Source: Martinezella calliandrae (GTDB lineage: Bacteria; Pseudomonadota; Alphaproteobacteria; Rhizobiales; Rhizobiaceae). From it: DNA of 64,000 nt. The notes below the pieces were generated by a model that saw nothing but the letters and a program-made list of their open reading frames with translations, made no database searches and had not been told where the DNA came from. This document shows positions 52,467 to 61,620 of the stretch, one piece after another (the first letter of the stretch is position 1; every line of letters begins with the position of its first letter). The position numbers and the translations under genes are program-made. The stretch covers positions 124,001 to 188,000 of the forward strand of contig NZ_JARFYN010000010.1 of NCBI RefSeq assembly GCF_030272695.1, in the 5' to 3' direction.

Positions 52467-53411
52467 TCAGAGGTAATCGCGGCGCACGCCTTCGAGAACG
52501 TCCCAAAGGCGCTGCTTGCGGTTGGCAAGTGTTGCATCGGCGCTCAATTGCGGCTTGGCCTTGCTGGCCTGCCAAAGCCCCAGCGCCGAGGGCACTGCAA
52601 GCGCCTGTTTTGCCATCACCCTTAGACGGGTTTGCTCAGGATCGGCCAGCACCATCGTCTCCCCCTGCCGGCGCTTTTCCTGCTCGTCGACGGCCTGCCC
52701 GTCACGTTCGAAACCAACGCCCCAGAACCGGGCACCCTTGGCGATCGCTTCGGCGCGGGTAGAGACCGGAATGAGCTTTGGCGCGTAGGTAACTTCGAGA
52801 GAGCGGGCCCAATCGTTCCACTTGAAGCTGTTGATCGCCCGTGACGTGCTGACGGCGACCCACGGCACGCGGAAGGCATCGGCCAGGATCGCGCCGTGCA
52901 TGGATTCAGCGACGATCAACTCGGATGTCGCGATCTCGCGGATCACGGCCTTCGCCTCGCCGCGGGGGTCGAGATAGGAAAGGCCGACGGTCTTGCAGAT
53001 CTCCGGCCAGATCCCGGCGGCAGCCGACTCCCAATGCGGTACGAAGGTGCGGCGTTTGCTTTTCGGTAGATTTTTGAACTCAGGCATTTCGGTCACCATC
53101 ACTGCCGGGTCGACGATGCCCATGTCCTGCGGAAGGCCAACTTTTTCCGCCGTCAGCGGGCCACGCACACAGCGAATATCCCATTCGTTCGCGTCGCGCA
53201 TATCGGGAAGCGAGCCATAGCCAAAGCCGCTGCCGATGACGAGCTTGCGGCCCTCAAGCGGCAGTATCAGGGTGTTGAGGACGGTGCCGACCCCGACCAG
53301 CAGTGTTTCTTCATGCACGTCGCGCAGGCCCGGGAGCAAAAAATCCCAGAGCCAGAGATTGAGATCGTCACCGAAATTGCCATGGGTGGATTCCCAGTGG
53401 AACGGCTTCAT
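52467..53411 (-). CDS. exoV: ExoV, succinoglycan pyruvyl (ketal) transferase
   Basis: A 314-residue polysaccharide pyruvyl transferase with FHWESTHGNFGDDLNLWLWD at the start, LLVGVGTVLN, VIGSGFGYG, RGPLTAEK, and ESMHGAILADAFRVPWVAV. It puts a pyruvate ketal on the terminal glucose, which is needed for later polymerisation. The ATG at 53411 has AAGGAG 6 bp upstream; a longer frame from 53522 runs into exoW coding sequence and is rejected. Confidence 0.9.
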   Translation of the reverse strand: MKPFHWESTHGNFGDDLNLWLWDFLLPGLRDVHEETLLVGVGTVLNTLILPLEGRKLVIGSGFGYGSLPDMRDANEWDIRCVRGPLTAEKVGLPQDMGIVDPAVMVTEMPEFKNLPKSKRRTFVPHWESAAAGIWPEICKTVGLSYLDPRGEAKAVIREIATSELIVAESMHGAILADAFRVPWVAVSTSRAINSFKWNDWARSLEVTYAPKLIPVSTRAEAIAKGARFWGVGFERDGQAVDEQEKRRQGETMVLADPEQTRLRVMAKQALAVPSALGLWQASKAKPQLSADATLANRKQRLWDVLEGVRRDYL

Positions 53412-53496
53412 GCAGGTCTCCTTGGTGAAATAGTAGCCGAACACGCGTTGGCTTTTAAATACTATGGCATCGACAGCTTTGCTGCAGATGCGAAAA

Positions 53497-54456
53497 CTAG
53501 GGCGCGAACTTGCCCGCGGCAAGCTGCATCGCGCTCTGCAATATCGCCGGATCGCGCCATGCCCATTTCGCCAGGAGCCCGACCTGTGGTAACCGCCGCC
53601 GGCGCAATTGTCGTACCTGGCTCCAAAGGGCCTGTTTGCGGGCGCGGTTCTTGTAAACGCGAATGGCCGCGACGTCCTGAGGCCGGCGCGAAAACCGCTG
53701 CTCCAGCGTGTTAAGCGCCGTCCAGGTGTTGAACTGCTGGTGCAAGAACTCCGGTGAATCGTTATCGATGCTGTGAAAGATATTCATGCCCTCACCGCGC
53801 ATTGCGCCGGTATCTTCACAAAGCAACACGCGTTTGGCCGCCAGGATGCAGTCGCAGAAGAACAACACATCCTCTGCCGCCAGTCGCAGGGCGGCTTCGA
53901 AGCGGATTTTCTCAAACAATGGCCGGCCAATCACCATGCAGGAAAGATGCAGAAAACTCCAGTCTTTCAGCATAACGCTGGCGACATCGGGAATTTCGAT
54001 AATCGACGGCGTTTGGGAGAGACGAGTGGCATCGACCGATTTCGCCAATTCCGCCATGCTAAAATGGTAGTAGAACTCCTCGCCACCATAGATCGAGTCC
54101 CAATAACAATCGGCATCATGTCGCGTCAGGGCCTCGACGGCGTTAGCGAGGTGTTCCGGCGCCCATTCGTCGTCGGAATCGAGGAAGGCAACGAAGCGGC
54201 TTGCTGCCGGCACGTTGTCGAGACCGGTGTTGCGCGCACCACCTGGGCCGGCATTGGTCTGACGGATCACCCTAATTCGCGCCCGATCTTCTTCCCCAAG
54301 CGATTGAAGCTCGCTTTCCGCCGAAAGCGGCGATTGATCATCGACAACGATGATATCGAAATCCTGAAACACCTGCCTAGATATCGACCTCAATGCGCGC
54401 TGCAGAATGCCTGATTGCTTCTGGTAGAAGGGAATAACAATCGTAACTGACGCCAT
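53497..54456 (-). CDS. exoW: ExoW, family 2 glycosyltransferase
   Basis: 319 residues of GT-A fold: VTIVIPFYQKQSGILQRAL, IIVVDDQSPL, NAGPGGARNTGLD, and FVAFLDSDDEWAPEHL (DXD-like, about residues 90-105). ExoW adds the eighth (beta-1,3 glucose) residue in S. meliloti. It lies upstream of exoV on the same strand and is divergent from exoT across 120 bp. Confidence 0.88.
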   Translation of the reverse strand: MASVTIVIPFYQKQSGILQRALRSISRQVFQDFDIIVVDDQSPLSAESELQSLGEEDRARIRVIRQTNAGPGGARNTGLDNVPAASRFVAFLDSDDEWAPEHLANAVEALTRHDADCYWDSIYGGEEFYYHFSMAELAKSVDATRLSQTPSIIEIPDVASVMLKDWSFLHLSCMVIGRPLFEKIRFEAALRLAAEDVLFFCDCILAAKRVLLCEDTGAMRGEGMNIFHSIDNDSPEFLHQQFNTWTALNTLEQRFSRRPQDVAAIRVYKNRARKQALWSQVRQLRRRRLPQVGLLAKWAWRDPAILQSAMQLAAGKFAP

Positions 54457-54576
54457 TTTCTCGCCTTTACGGTTTCAACAAGAGTTTGCGGCCCCCTGTA
54501 CGGGGGTCGCGGCCGTGTGTTTTTCGACAATCTCCATCGCTCATTTTCAGCCGGTCCCAAGAGATAGGATGTCGCA

Positions 54577-56064
54577 ATGACCTCAACAGTTAGTGTCCGT
54601 TCGATTACGAACAATGTCGGATGGAGCGTTTTATCCAAGACAAGTACATTTGGACTAAAATTCATCACAGTGCCCATTCTGGCACGCATCCTTACCCCGG
54701 AAGAATTCGGTGTCGTCGCCGTGGCGCTGACGGTGGTGCAATTTCTGGCCATGATCGGCGGCGCCGGACTGACCTCCTCCCTCGTCATCCAGGACAAGGA
54801 GGACATGCTGACCATCCACTCGGTCTTCTGGGTCAACCTGGTCGTCTCGACGCTGATGGCCGTCGTTCTTTACGTCTTCGCCGACTTCTTTGCAGCATTA
54901 TTGGGCGCAAAAGAGGCAGCCTACCTACTGCGCATCATGGCCTTCATGATCCCGATCCAGCTTGCCGCCGATGTCGCCTACTCAATCCTGGCGCGGCGGA
55001 TGAACTTCAGCAAGGACGCGGTCTGGAGCATGATCTCAGAGTCCTCCGGCGCATTGATGGCCGTCGGCCTGGCATATTTTGGATTTGGCGTCTGGTCGCT
55101 GGTTGCGCAGCTTTTCGTTTCCGGCACGGTGCGCCTCGTCGGTCTTTATAGCGTCTCCGGCTATTTTCCGCGGCCCGTCTTCTCGTTCAGCCGTGTCAAG
55201 GGACTGACGAAATTCTCCTTCGGCATGATGGGTTCGGAAATGGCCAACTTCGTCACCTTCCAGTCGCCGATGGTGATTATTGCCCGCTATCTCGGCCTCG
55301 CCGATGCCGGCGCCTATTCGGCCGGCAACCGCTTTGCCAGCATTCCAAACCAGGTGGTGCTCTCGGCGGTCATGGGCGTCTTGTTCCCGGCCTTCAGCCA
55401 CATGATGCATGACCGCAAGCGCCGGTCGGATGCGCTGATGCTGAGCACACAGGTGACGACGGTGCTGCTGGCGCCGATGATGTTCGGGCTGTGGGCAATC
55501 GCTCAGCCGGCCATGCTGGTACTGTTCGGACAGAAATGGGCCTATGCCTGGCCCGTGCTCGGACTGCTGGCGATCTCCAAGGCGATCCTGACGCCCTGCA
55601 GCACCTTCATCCCCTATCTCAAGGGTGTCGGCCGCGGCAACGTTCTGTTCTGGTCGGCGATCATCCGCGCCATCATAACGACCGCTGCCGTTGCCTATGG
55701 AGCGATCACCGGCGATCTGATCACGGCCATGGTCTGGCTTTGCATCGTCAGCGTCGTCACGCTGATCTTCTATTCCTGGGCGGTCTTTCGGGCCGACGGC
55801 ACGCCGTTCTTCCGGGGCCTCTATATCAGCAACCGGCCGATGATCACCGCACTCATCATGGCTCTGATCGTTCGCTTCATGCTTGACCATCTGCAGACGC
55901 AGCTACCAAGCCCCGTCCTAAAGGTCGTCGTCGGCTCGCTGGCAGGCGGTGTGATCTATGCCGTACTTGTTCTTTTGACCGAGGGAGCCCTTGTCCGCAA
56001 GCTGCTGGAACTTGTTCGCTCACGCAGAATGCCAAAGGCAGAACCACAACTCGTAGGTGATTAA
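54577..56064 (+). CDS. exoT: ExoT, Wzx-like flippase of succinoglycan
   Basis: A 495-residue polysaccharide transporter with about 12 helices (WSVLSKTSTFGLKFITVPIL at the start, PILARILTPEEFGVVAVALT, FGQKWAYAWPVLGLLAISKA). ExoT is required for low-molecular-weight succinoglycan and membrane passage of the repeat unit. It stands alone on the plus strand before exoH and is separated from it by 383 bp. Confidence 0.9.
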   Translation: MTSTVSVRSITNNVGWSVLSKTSTFGLKFITVPILARILTPEEFGVVAVALTVVQFLAMIGGAGLTSSLVIQDKEDMLTIHSVFWVNLVVSTLMAVVLYVFADFFAALLGAKEAAYLLRIMAFMIPIQLAADVAYSILARRMNFSKDAVWSMISESSGALMAVGLAYFGFGVWSLVAQLFVSGTVRLVGLYSVSGYFPRPVFSFSRVKGLTKFSFGMMGSEMANFVTFQSPMVIIARYLGLADAGAYSAGNRFASIPNQVVLSAVMGVLFPAFSHMMHDRKRRSDALMLSTQVTTVLLAPMMFGLWAIAQPAMLVLFGQKWAYAWPVLGLLAISKAILTPCSTFIPYLKGVGRGNVLFWSAIIRAIITTAAVAYGAITGDLITAMVWLCIVSVVTLIFYSWAVFRADGTPFFRGLYISNRPMITALIMALIVRFMLDHLQTQLPSPVLKVVVGSLAGGVIYAVLVLLTEGALVRKLLELVRSRRMPKAEPQLVGD

Positions 56065-56447
56065 TCCTATTCGCACTTTCTCAAGAAGCTTGCATCGCCG
56101 CCTCATTTCGATCATTTTTGATAGCGAACTCTGCGGCGATGCAAAAAAATCCTCGGCCGGTGGAAAAAAATTTGATGCCGCTACAGCGTGTATTTCCATT
56201 CTGTTCACATAATATTACACCAGCCATAAATCGTTTTAAGCCATTGACTTCCAAAGAAATTAATCCGTTTGGGCTATATGCTTGTCCGGCCTTTTCGCCG
56301 CGAAATGACTGGCTTTAGCGCTCCTACCCCCCCGCTTTTTGCTGCAGTGCCATATTTCCTTTCGCCAGATCGCCCTAGGTTAGGTGTCGCGGGCTCTAGT
56401 CTGCTCTGGTTGAAACGGCCGCAAAGGGGGGAGCGGTCCGAAATAGG
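56065..56447. promoter_or_regulatory. exoT-exoH spacer; exoI not present
   Basis: A 383-bp stretch without a gene. In S. meliloti exoI lies between exoH and exoT; no ExoI-like coding or relic was found on either strand here. The first part holds the structured repeat at 56090-56144; the rest is AT-rich and should carry the exoH promoter for the seven-gene exoHKLAMON run. No firm -35/-10 pair was assigned. Confidence 0.5.
56090..56144. repeat. Nested inverted repeat after exoT
   Basis: TTGCATCGCCGC (56090-56101) and GCGGCGATGCAA (56133-56144) are exact complements over 12 bp with a 31-nt spacer. The spacer itself holds a second, weaker hairpin (ATCA-TTTT-TGAT flanked by TTCG and CGAA). No T-run follows on either strand in the direction needed for an intrinsic terminator. 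Confidence 0.6.
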
Positions 56448-57563
56448 GTGACAGATATCGTGAACGTGACTGCCAACGTGTCTTCGCGGATCAATCTTAT
56501 GCGCATCGTGCTTATCTCCGGCATCGTGTTTGTACATATTCCATTCGATGCGGATTCCAGCCCGTTCCAAGGCGTCTATGGCGTCTTCGATTGGTTTCGG
56601 GTCTTCCTGCGCGATAGCTTGTTTCGCGTCGGCGTGCCCTGCCTCAGCGCCATTTCCGGCTATCTCCTTTTCCGACGCGGCGCGGCTTCGCTAGATTACG
56701 GTAAGACTGTTCGTCGCAAGGCCAAGACAGTTCTCCTGCCGTTTCTGTTGTGGAACAGCGTCTTCTTTCTGTTCGTGCTGATCCTGCAGAACCGCGGCAT
56801 CGGCGACGGCTATATTGCCGATCTGACGGACGCCAGCCCTCGCACGCTCGCCACACTTCTGTTTGCCATTGAAGGCACGCCGATCAATTTGCCCCTCTAT
56901 TTCCTGCGCGACCTCTTCATTTGCATTCTGCTTTCGCCGCTGCTGGCGATGCTGATCAGTCGTTATCCGTTGCCGACGCTGGCATCGTTGCTACTCCTTG
57001 CAGCACTGCCGGTATCGCTTGGCATTGTGCTCAGAAACTCCATCCTCTTCAGCTTCAGCTTCGGTATCTATCTCAGCCTTAACCGCATCGATCTGACAAT
57101 CATCGACAGATACGCGGCCCCAATCGGCGCAGCCTTTCTCGCACTCGCGATTTTGTGGGCGACAGTGGCCTATGTGACTGCGCCCGAAACGCCAGTATGG
57201 CTCATGTTCAGCCGAGATCTGATGGTGCTTGCCGGTATACCAGGCTTCTGGGCACTTTCGGCAATCCTGATCAAGAGCCGTTTTGCCCAGCGATTGGCTG
57301 GAACCGGCGGTTTGAGTTTCTGGATCTTCTGCGCCCATTATCCGATCCTATTCTGCCTCTTTGTTTTGTGGAACCGTAGCGGCGCAGACCTCTATCCTGT
57401 CTTCTACCTGCTGGCCGCCGGCACTACCCTGACGGTGCTGCCGCTAACCAATGGTTTGGCGCGCTATGCCGCTCCCTCTTTCTACAATTTGCTGACCGGC
57501 AGCCGCATGCAGCGGCCCGCCAATGTTCTTTCTGCCGACGGTCGGCAAATGACTTCCGAGTAA
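56448..57563 (+). CDS. exoH: ExoH, succinoglycan succinyltransferase
   Basis: A 371-residue acyltransferase 3 family membrane protein with about 10 helices; the N-terminal signature is INLMRIVLISGIVFVHIP with the catalytic His at about residue 28. ExoH adds succinate to the repeat unit, needed for cleavage by glycanases and for symbiotic activity in S. meliloti. The start is GTG at 56448. exoK follows after 9 bp. Confidence 0.9.
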   Translation: MTDIVNVTANVSSRINLMRIVLISGIVFVHIPFDADSSPFQGVYGVFDWFRVFLRDSLFRVGVPCLSAISGYLLFRRGAASLDYGKTVRRKAKTVLLPFLLWNSVFFLFVLILQNRGIGDGYIADLTDASPRTLATLLFAIEGTPINLPLYFLRDLFICILLSPLLAMLISRYPLPTLASLLLLAALPVSLGIVLRNSILFSFSFGIYLSLNRIDLTIIDRYAAPIGAAFLALAILWATVAYVTAPETPVWLMFSRDLMVLAGIPGFWALSAILIKSRFAQRLAGTGGLSFWIFCAHYPILFCLFVLWNRSGADLYPVFYLLAAGTTLTVLPLTNGLARYAAPSFYNLLTGSRMQRPANVLSADGRQMTSE

Positions 57564-57572
57564 AGGTGATAC

Positions 57573-58376
57573 ATGACGAATCCAATCTTCCGCGCGAGAA
57601 GACTTAGCCTTGTTTCATTTGCCATCTTGGGCCTCGGCCTCATTCCCTGCGCGGCTTCCGCGCAGGAGGATCAGCCGAGCGGCAAATCTTTCGTCGACAA
57701 TTTCGACAGGATCGACAGCGGTCGCTGGTATGTTTCTGATGGCTGGAACAATGGCCCGCACCAGAATTGCACCTGGTCTAAGAAGCAGGTCAGCGTTGAT
57801 GGTGGCATGCTGAAGCTTCAATTCACCCAGGCCAAGACCGGCCAACGCGACTACGCCTGCGGCGAGATCCAGACGACCAAGACCTATGGCTACGGCACCT
57901 ACGAGGCTCGATATCGCACCGCGACGGGTTCGGGCCTCAATTCAGCGTTCTTCACCTATATCGGTGAGACCGACAAAAAGCCGCACGACGAAATCGATTT
58001 CGAGGTGCTCGGCAAGAACCCCGGACAGGTTCAGGTCAATCAATATATCGGCGCCAAGGGTGGCAATGAGAAACTTGTCCCGGTCGCCGGCGGCGCTGAT
58101 CAAGGCTTCAACGACTATGCCTTCGTCTGGGAGAAGGATCGGCTTCGCTACTACGTGAATGGCAAGCTGGTTCAGGAGGTTAGCGACCCTTCGAAAATAC
58201 CGACACACGCTCAGAAGATCTTCTTCAGCCTGTGGGGCACGGACACGCTGAGTGGCTGGATGGGCAAGTTCGCCTATGGCGGCGGGCCGGCAACGATGCA
58301 GATCGACCGAGTTGCCTTCACCGCGGCTGGCGACAAGTGCCAATTCCCTGAATCGATCGCCTGCAAGCTGAACTGA
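57573..58376 (+). CDS. exoK: ExoK, endo-beta-1,3-1,4-glycanase (GH16)
   Basis: A 267-residue secreted glycanase. A Sec signal (about 1-30, cleavage ASA-QE) precedes a GH16 domain with catalytic HDEIDFEVLG (about residues 138-147). It cuts nascent succinoglycan to low-molecular-weight forms. Cys residues near NCTWSK, YACGE and the C-terminal KCQFPESIAC may form disulfides. The gene sits between exoH and exoL as in S. meliloti. Confidence 0.92.
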   Translation: MTNPIFRARRLSLVSFAILGLGLIPCAASAQEDQPSGKSFVDNFDRIDSGRWYVSDGWNNGPHQNCTWSKKQVSVDGGMLKLQFTQAKTGQRDYACGEIQTTKTYGYGTYEARYRTATGSGLNSAFFTYIGETDKKPHDEIDFEVLGKNPGQVQVNQYIGAKGGNEKLVPVAGGADQGFNDYAFVWEKDRLRYYVNGKLVQEVSDPSKIPTHAQKIFFSLWGTDTLSGWMGKFAYGGGPATMQIDRVAFTAAGDKCQFPESIACKLN

Positions 58377-58478
58377 GATTTTCCGGCTGCCGAGTTCGCG
58401 GCCGGCACAAGAACCTGTGATGCAACACGAATGTAACGAGGCGCCTGGCCGCCGCCGGGCACGAGAGCGGAAGTCTTG

Positions 58479-59687
58479 ATGCTGCACGTACTCTATTTCG
58501 TCCATGATCTCGCCGATCCTGCCGTACGCAGGCGGGTGCTGATGCTGCAGGCGGGCGGCGCACGGGTGACGCTGGCTGGGTTTCGCCGCGGTGACAACGC
58601 GCTGGCCGCCATCCATGGTGTCGAACCGATCGAGCTCGGCCGGACGCGTGACGCGCAGTTCGCCCAGCGCATCTCTGCTGTCGCCAAGTCCGCTCTGCAA
58701 CTGCGCGCCTTGCTGCGCGCAGTCGACAAACCGGACGTGATCATCGGCCGCAATCTTGAAATGCTGGCTGTGGCCAACCGCGCCAAATCCATCTTCGGCG
58801 GCGATATACCCGTTGTCTATGAATGCCTGGACATCCACCGGCTTCTACTGCGCCAGGATGTCTTTGGCGGCGCTCTGCGCGGCCTCGAGCGTCATTTCGG
58901 CGCGGACGCGGCGCTGCTGATCACCAGTTCGCCGGCCTTTGTCGAGCATTATTTCCGCTCGCGCTCCGGTCTCAATCTGCCGATCGTCCTCCTTGAAAAC
59001 AAGGTTCTGGCCCTCGAAGGCGCTGACGCTGGCATCGCGGTCGGTCCTCGATTGCCGGCCAGTGGCGAAGCCTGGAAGATTGGCTGGTTCGGCGCGCTTC
59101 GTTGCCGCAAATCTCTGGAAATGCTCGCCGATTTCTCCCGCCGGATGCAGGGTCGCTTTGAAATCGTTTTGCGTGGCCGCCCGGCCTATTCGGAATTCAA
59201 CGATTTCGATGGTTTTGTGCGTGACGCACCTTTCATGCGCTTCGGCGGGCCTTACAAAAATCCCGAGGACCTCGCGGCGATTTATGGCGAGGTACAATTT
59301 GCCTGGGCGATCGACTTCTTCGAAGAGGGGCTGAACTCCAGTTGGCTGTTGCCGAACCGCCTTTATGAAGGCGGCTTGCATGGCGCGGTCGCAATCGCCG
59401 TCGATGGCACCGAGACCGCGCGGTTCCTGACAAGCCGTAAAATCGGGCTGACGCTCAAGGAAGCGGACGCTGCGCATCTCGTCGATCTTCTGGGCGATAT
59501 GAGCGGGGAACGCTATCTCGCCACTTTCAATGCCCTGGCTGCGCAGGACCGCAGGCAATGGATGACCGATCGCGCCGATTGTCAGGCCTTGGTGCAACGG
59601 CTTGCTTCACTTACCCGCGCGAGCGGACAAACTGCCGAATTACATGCCCTCCCACAACTGCATCGCAATAGAGGTGGATTGCAATGA
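58479..59687 (+). CDS. exoL: ExoL, glycosyltransferase
   Basis: A 402-residue GT-B-type glycosyltransferase: LHVLYFVHDLADPAVRRRV at the start, VIIGRNLEMLAVA, VYECLDIHRLL, and a C-terminal half with WKIGWFGALRCRKSLEML and LPNRLYEGGLHGAVAIAV. ExoL adds the third sugar (beta-1,4 glucose) in S. meliloti. A TTG at 58476 is directly adjacent; the ATG at 58479 is preferred. Its stop overlaps the exoA start by ATGA. Confidence 0.88.
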   Translation: MLHVLYFVHDLADPAVRRRVLMLQAGGARVTLAGFRRGDNALAAIHGVEPIELGRTRDAQFAQRISAVAKSALQLRALLRAVDKPDVIIGRNLEMLAVANRAKSIFGGDIPVVYECLDIHRLLLRQDVFGGALRGLERHFGADAALLITSSPAFVEHYFRSRSGLNLPIVLLENKVLALEGADAGIAVGPRLPASGEAWKIGWFGALRCRKSLEMLADFSRRMQGRFEIVLRGRPAYSEFNDFDGFVRDAPFMRFGGPYKNPEDLAAIYGEVQFAWAIDFFEEGLNSSWLLPNRLYEGGLHGAVAIAVDGTETARFLTSRKIGLTLKEADAAHLVDLLGDMSGERYLATFNALAAQDRRQWMTDRADCQALVQRLASLTRASGQTAELHALPQLHRNRGGLQ

Positions 59688-60709
59688 ACGCTGGAATACC
59701 GATGGATAAACGTTGCTTAATCGTTATCCCCTGCCTCAACGAAGAAAAGCATATCGCGCCGCTGATTGCCAAGCTCGGCCCTGCGCTGGACGAACTGGAT
59801 GCCAGGATCGTGGTTGCCGATGGCGGAAGCACCGATAAAACCCGTGACATCGTCAGGGATATCGCCGTGGCCGATCCGCGCGTTCTCCTGCTCGACAATC
59901 CGAAGCGGCTGCAAAGTGCTGCAATCAATCTCGCTATCGAAACCTTCGGCGAAGACTACGACTTTTTCATTCGCATCGACGCCCATGGCGACTATCCCGA
60001 AGACTACTGCCAGACATTGGTGCGGGAGGCGGGCGCAACCGGGGCGGATTCCGTCGTGGTCGCCATGCGCACCATGGGCTTCAGCGCCTTCCAGAAGGCA
60101 ACGGCGGTGGCGCAGAATTCAAAGCTTGGCAATGGCGGTTCGAAACACCGCGAAGGCGCCAAGGGGCACTGGGCCGACCACGGCCATCATGCCCTGATGC
60201 GCATTGCCGCTTTCCGTGCGGTCGGCGGCTATGACGAGAGCTTCAGCCATAATGAGGATGCCGAGCTCGACTATCGGCTGCGCAAGGCAGGATATCGTAT
60301 CTGGCTTACCGACAAGACGGCGATGACTTACTATCCGCGCGCCAGCATTCCAACGCTTTTCCGGCAGTATCTCGGCTATGGTCGCGGTCGCGCCCGCAAT
60401 ATCCTCAAACATCGCAGCATGCCGAGCGTTCGCCAGATGCTGCCACTGGCCGTAGTGCCGATCTTCGTCGGCGCATTTCTGGCGATCCTCAATTGGATCG
60501 CGGTCATTCCCGTCGGCCTCTGGGCTTTCGCCTGTGTCGCCTATGGCTTCTGGATCGCCCTGGGTGAGCGCAACCCCTACGGACCGCTCGCTGCCATCTC
60601 GGCAATGGTCATGCATTTTGCTTGGTCGATGGGCTTCTGGATGGAGGTGCTTGGCTTCCGTGGACGCAGGATAGCGCCATCACACAGAACCGGGAGCGCC
60701 GCCCCGTGA
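59684..60709 (+). CDS. exoA: ExoA, beta-1,3-glucosyltransferase (second sugar)
   Basis: A 341-residue GT2 enzyme with membrane segments at the C-terminus. CLIVIPCLNEEKHIAPLIAK, IVVADGGSTDKTRDIV, and FFIRIDAHGDYPEDYC (DXD-like, about residues 88-103) are visible; NEDAELDYRLRKAGYR holds the likely catalytic base and a QxxRW-like loop follows near RQYLGYGRGRA. ExoA adds the first glucose to lipid-linked galactose. An ATG at 59702 is an alternative start. Overlaps exoL and exoM. Confidence 0.9.
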   Translation: MNAGIPMDKRCLIVIPCLNEEKHIAPLIAKLGPALDELDARIVVADGGSTDKTRDIVRDIAVADPRVLLLDNPKRLQSAAINLAIETFGEDYDFFIRIDAHGDYPEDYCQTLVREAGATGADSVVVAMRTMGFSAFQKATAVAQNSKLGNGGSKHREGAKGHWADHGHHALMRIAAFRAVGGYDESFSHNEDAELDYRLRKAGYRIWLTDKTAMTYYPRASIPTLFRQYLGYGRGRARNILKHRSMPSVRQMLPLAVVPIFVGAFLAILNWIAVIPVGLWAFACVAYGFWIALGERNPYGPLAAISAMVMHFAWSMGFWMEVLGFRGRRIAPSHRTGSAAP

Positions 60710-61620
60710 AGATCGATATCGCCGTCTGCACCTATCGCCGTGCCGAACTCGACCAGACCTTGTTGTCGCTGGCGGTCTTGTCCGTTCCTTCCGGCACTCT
60801 CGTTCGCATTATCGTTGCGGACAACGACGTAACCCCGAGCGCGCGCGACCGCGTCGACGCCATGCGTTCGGCGGTGCCCTTCGAGATAACCTATGTGCAT
60901 TGCCCCGCCTCGAACATATCGATTGCCCGCAATGCCTGCCTCGACCACGCGACCGGCGATTTCGTGGCCTTTATCGATGACGATGAGACCGCGTCGGAAG
61001 ATTGGCTGGCAGAACTCTTGGTGACGGCGGATACTACCGGGGCCGCTGCCGTTCTCGGCCCGGTGCGCGCGGTCTACCCGAACATGGCGCCTGCATGGAT
61101 GCGTCGTGGCGATTTCCATTCGACATTGCCGGTCTGGGTCTCCGGCGATATCCGCACGGGCTATACCTGCAATGCTCTGCTGCGGCGCAGCGCGCCGTCC
61201 CTTACCGGCCGCCGCTTCAACATCGCGCTGGGGCGCAGCGGTGGCGAGGATACGGAATTCTTCGCCCATATGCACAAGGCAGGCGGACGGATCGCCTACG
61301 CCGAGGATGCCTTGGTTTACGAACCGGTGCCGAGCGGGCGGGCGTCAGTCGCCTGGCTTACAAAGCGGCGTTTCCGCATGGGGCAAACGCATGGACGCAT
61401 GTTGCTGGAGAGCTCGGCCGGTCTTGGCCGATGGAAAGCGATTGCGCTTGCGGGCGCCAAATCCGCCTACTGCTTTGCCGCCGCCACGCTTCTTGCCGCT
61501 TTCCCCGTGCCGCGCCACCGCTACGGCCTGCGCGGCATCATGCACGCGGGTGTGGTCAGTGGCCTGTTCGGTGTCCGCGAAATTGAACAATACGGAAATT
61601 TGGAGGAAGCACCGCGATGA
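60706..61620 (+). CDS. exoM: ExoM, beta-1,4-glucosyltransferase
   Basis: A 304-residue GT2 enzyme: KIDIAVCTYRRAELDQTLLS, RIIVADNDVTP, SIARNACLDHATGDFVAF and IDDDETASEDWL (DXD-like, about residue 88). ExoM adds the fourth sugar in S. meliloti. The start is GTG at 60706, overlapping the exoA stop (GTGA); an open frame from 60622 runs inside exoA and is not used. Confidence 0.9.
   Translation: MKIDIAVCTYRRAELDQTLLSLAVLSVPSGTLVRIIVADNDVTPSARDRVDAMRSAVPFEITYVHCPASNISIARNACLDHATGDFVAFIDDDETASEDWLAELLVTADTTGAAAVLGPVRAVYPNMAPAWMRRGDFHSTLPVWVSGDIRTGYTCNALLRRSAPSLTGRRFNIALGRSGGEDTEFFAHMHKAGGRIAYAEDALVYEPVPSGRASVAWLTKRRFRMGQTHGRMLLESSAGLGRWKAIALAGAKSAYCFAAATLLAAFPVPRHRYGLRGIMHAGVVSGLFGVREIEQYGNLEEAPR

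Noticed and set aside
53412..53522. N-terminal extension of exoV
   Set aside because: It overlaps exoW, and the internal ATG at 53411 has a good ribosome site and the expected ExoV N-terminus.
56090..56144. Intrinsic terminator for exoT
   Set aside because: The stem is perfect, but the 31-nt spacer and the A-run (not T-run) after it on the plus strand do not fit an intrinsic terminator.
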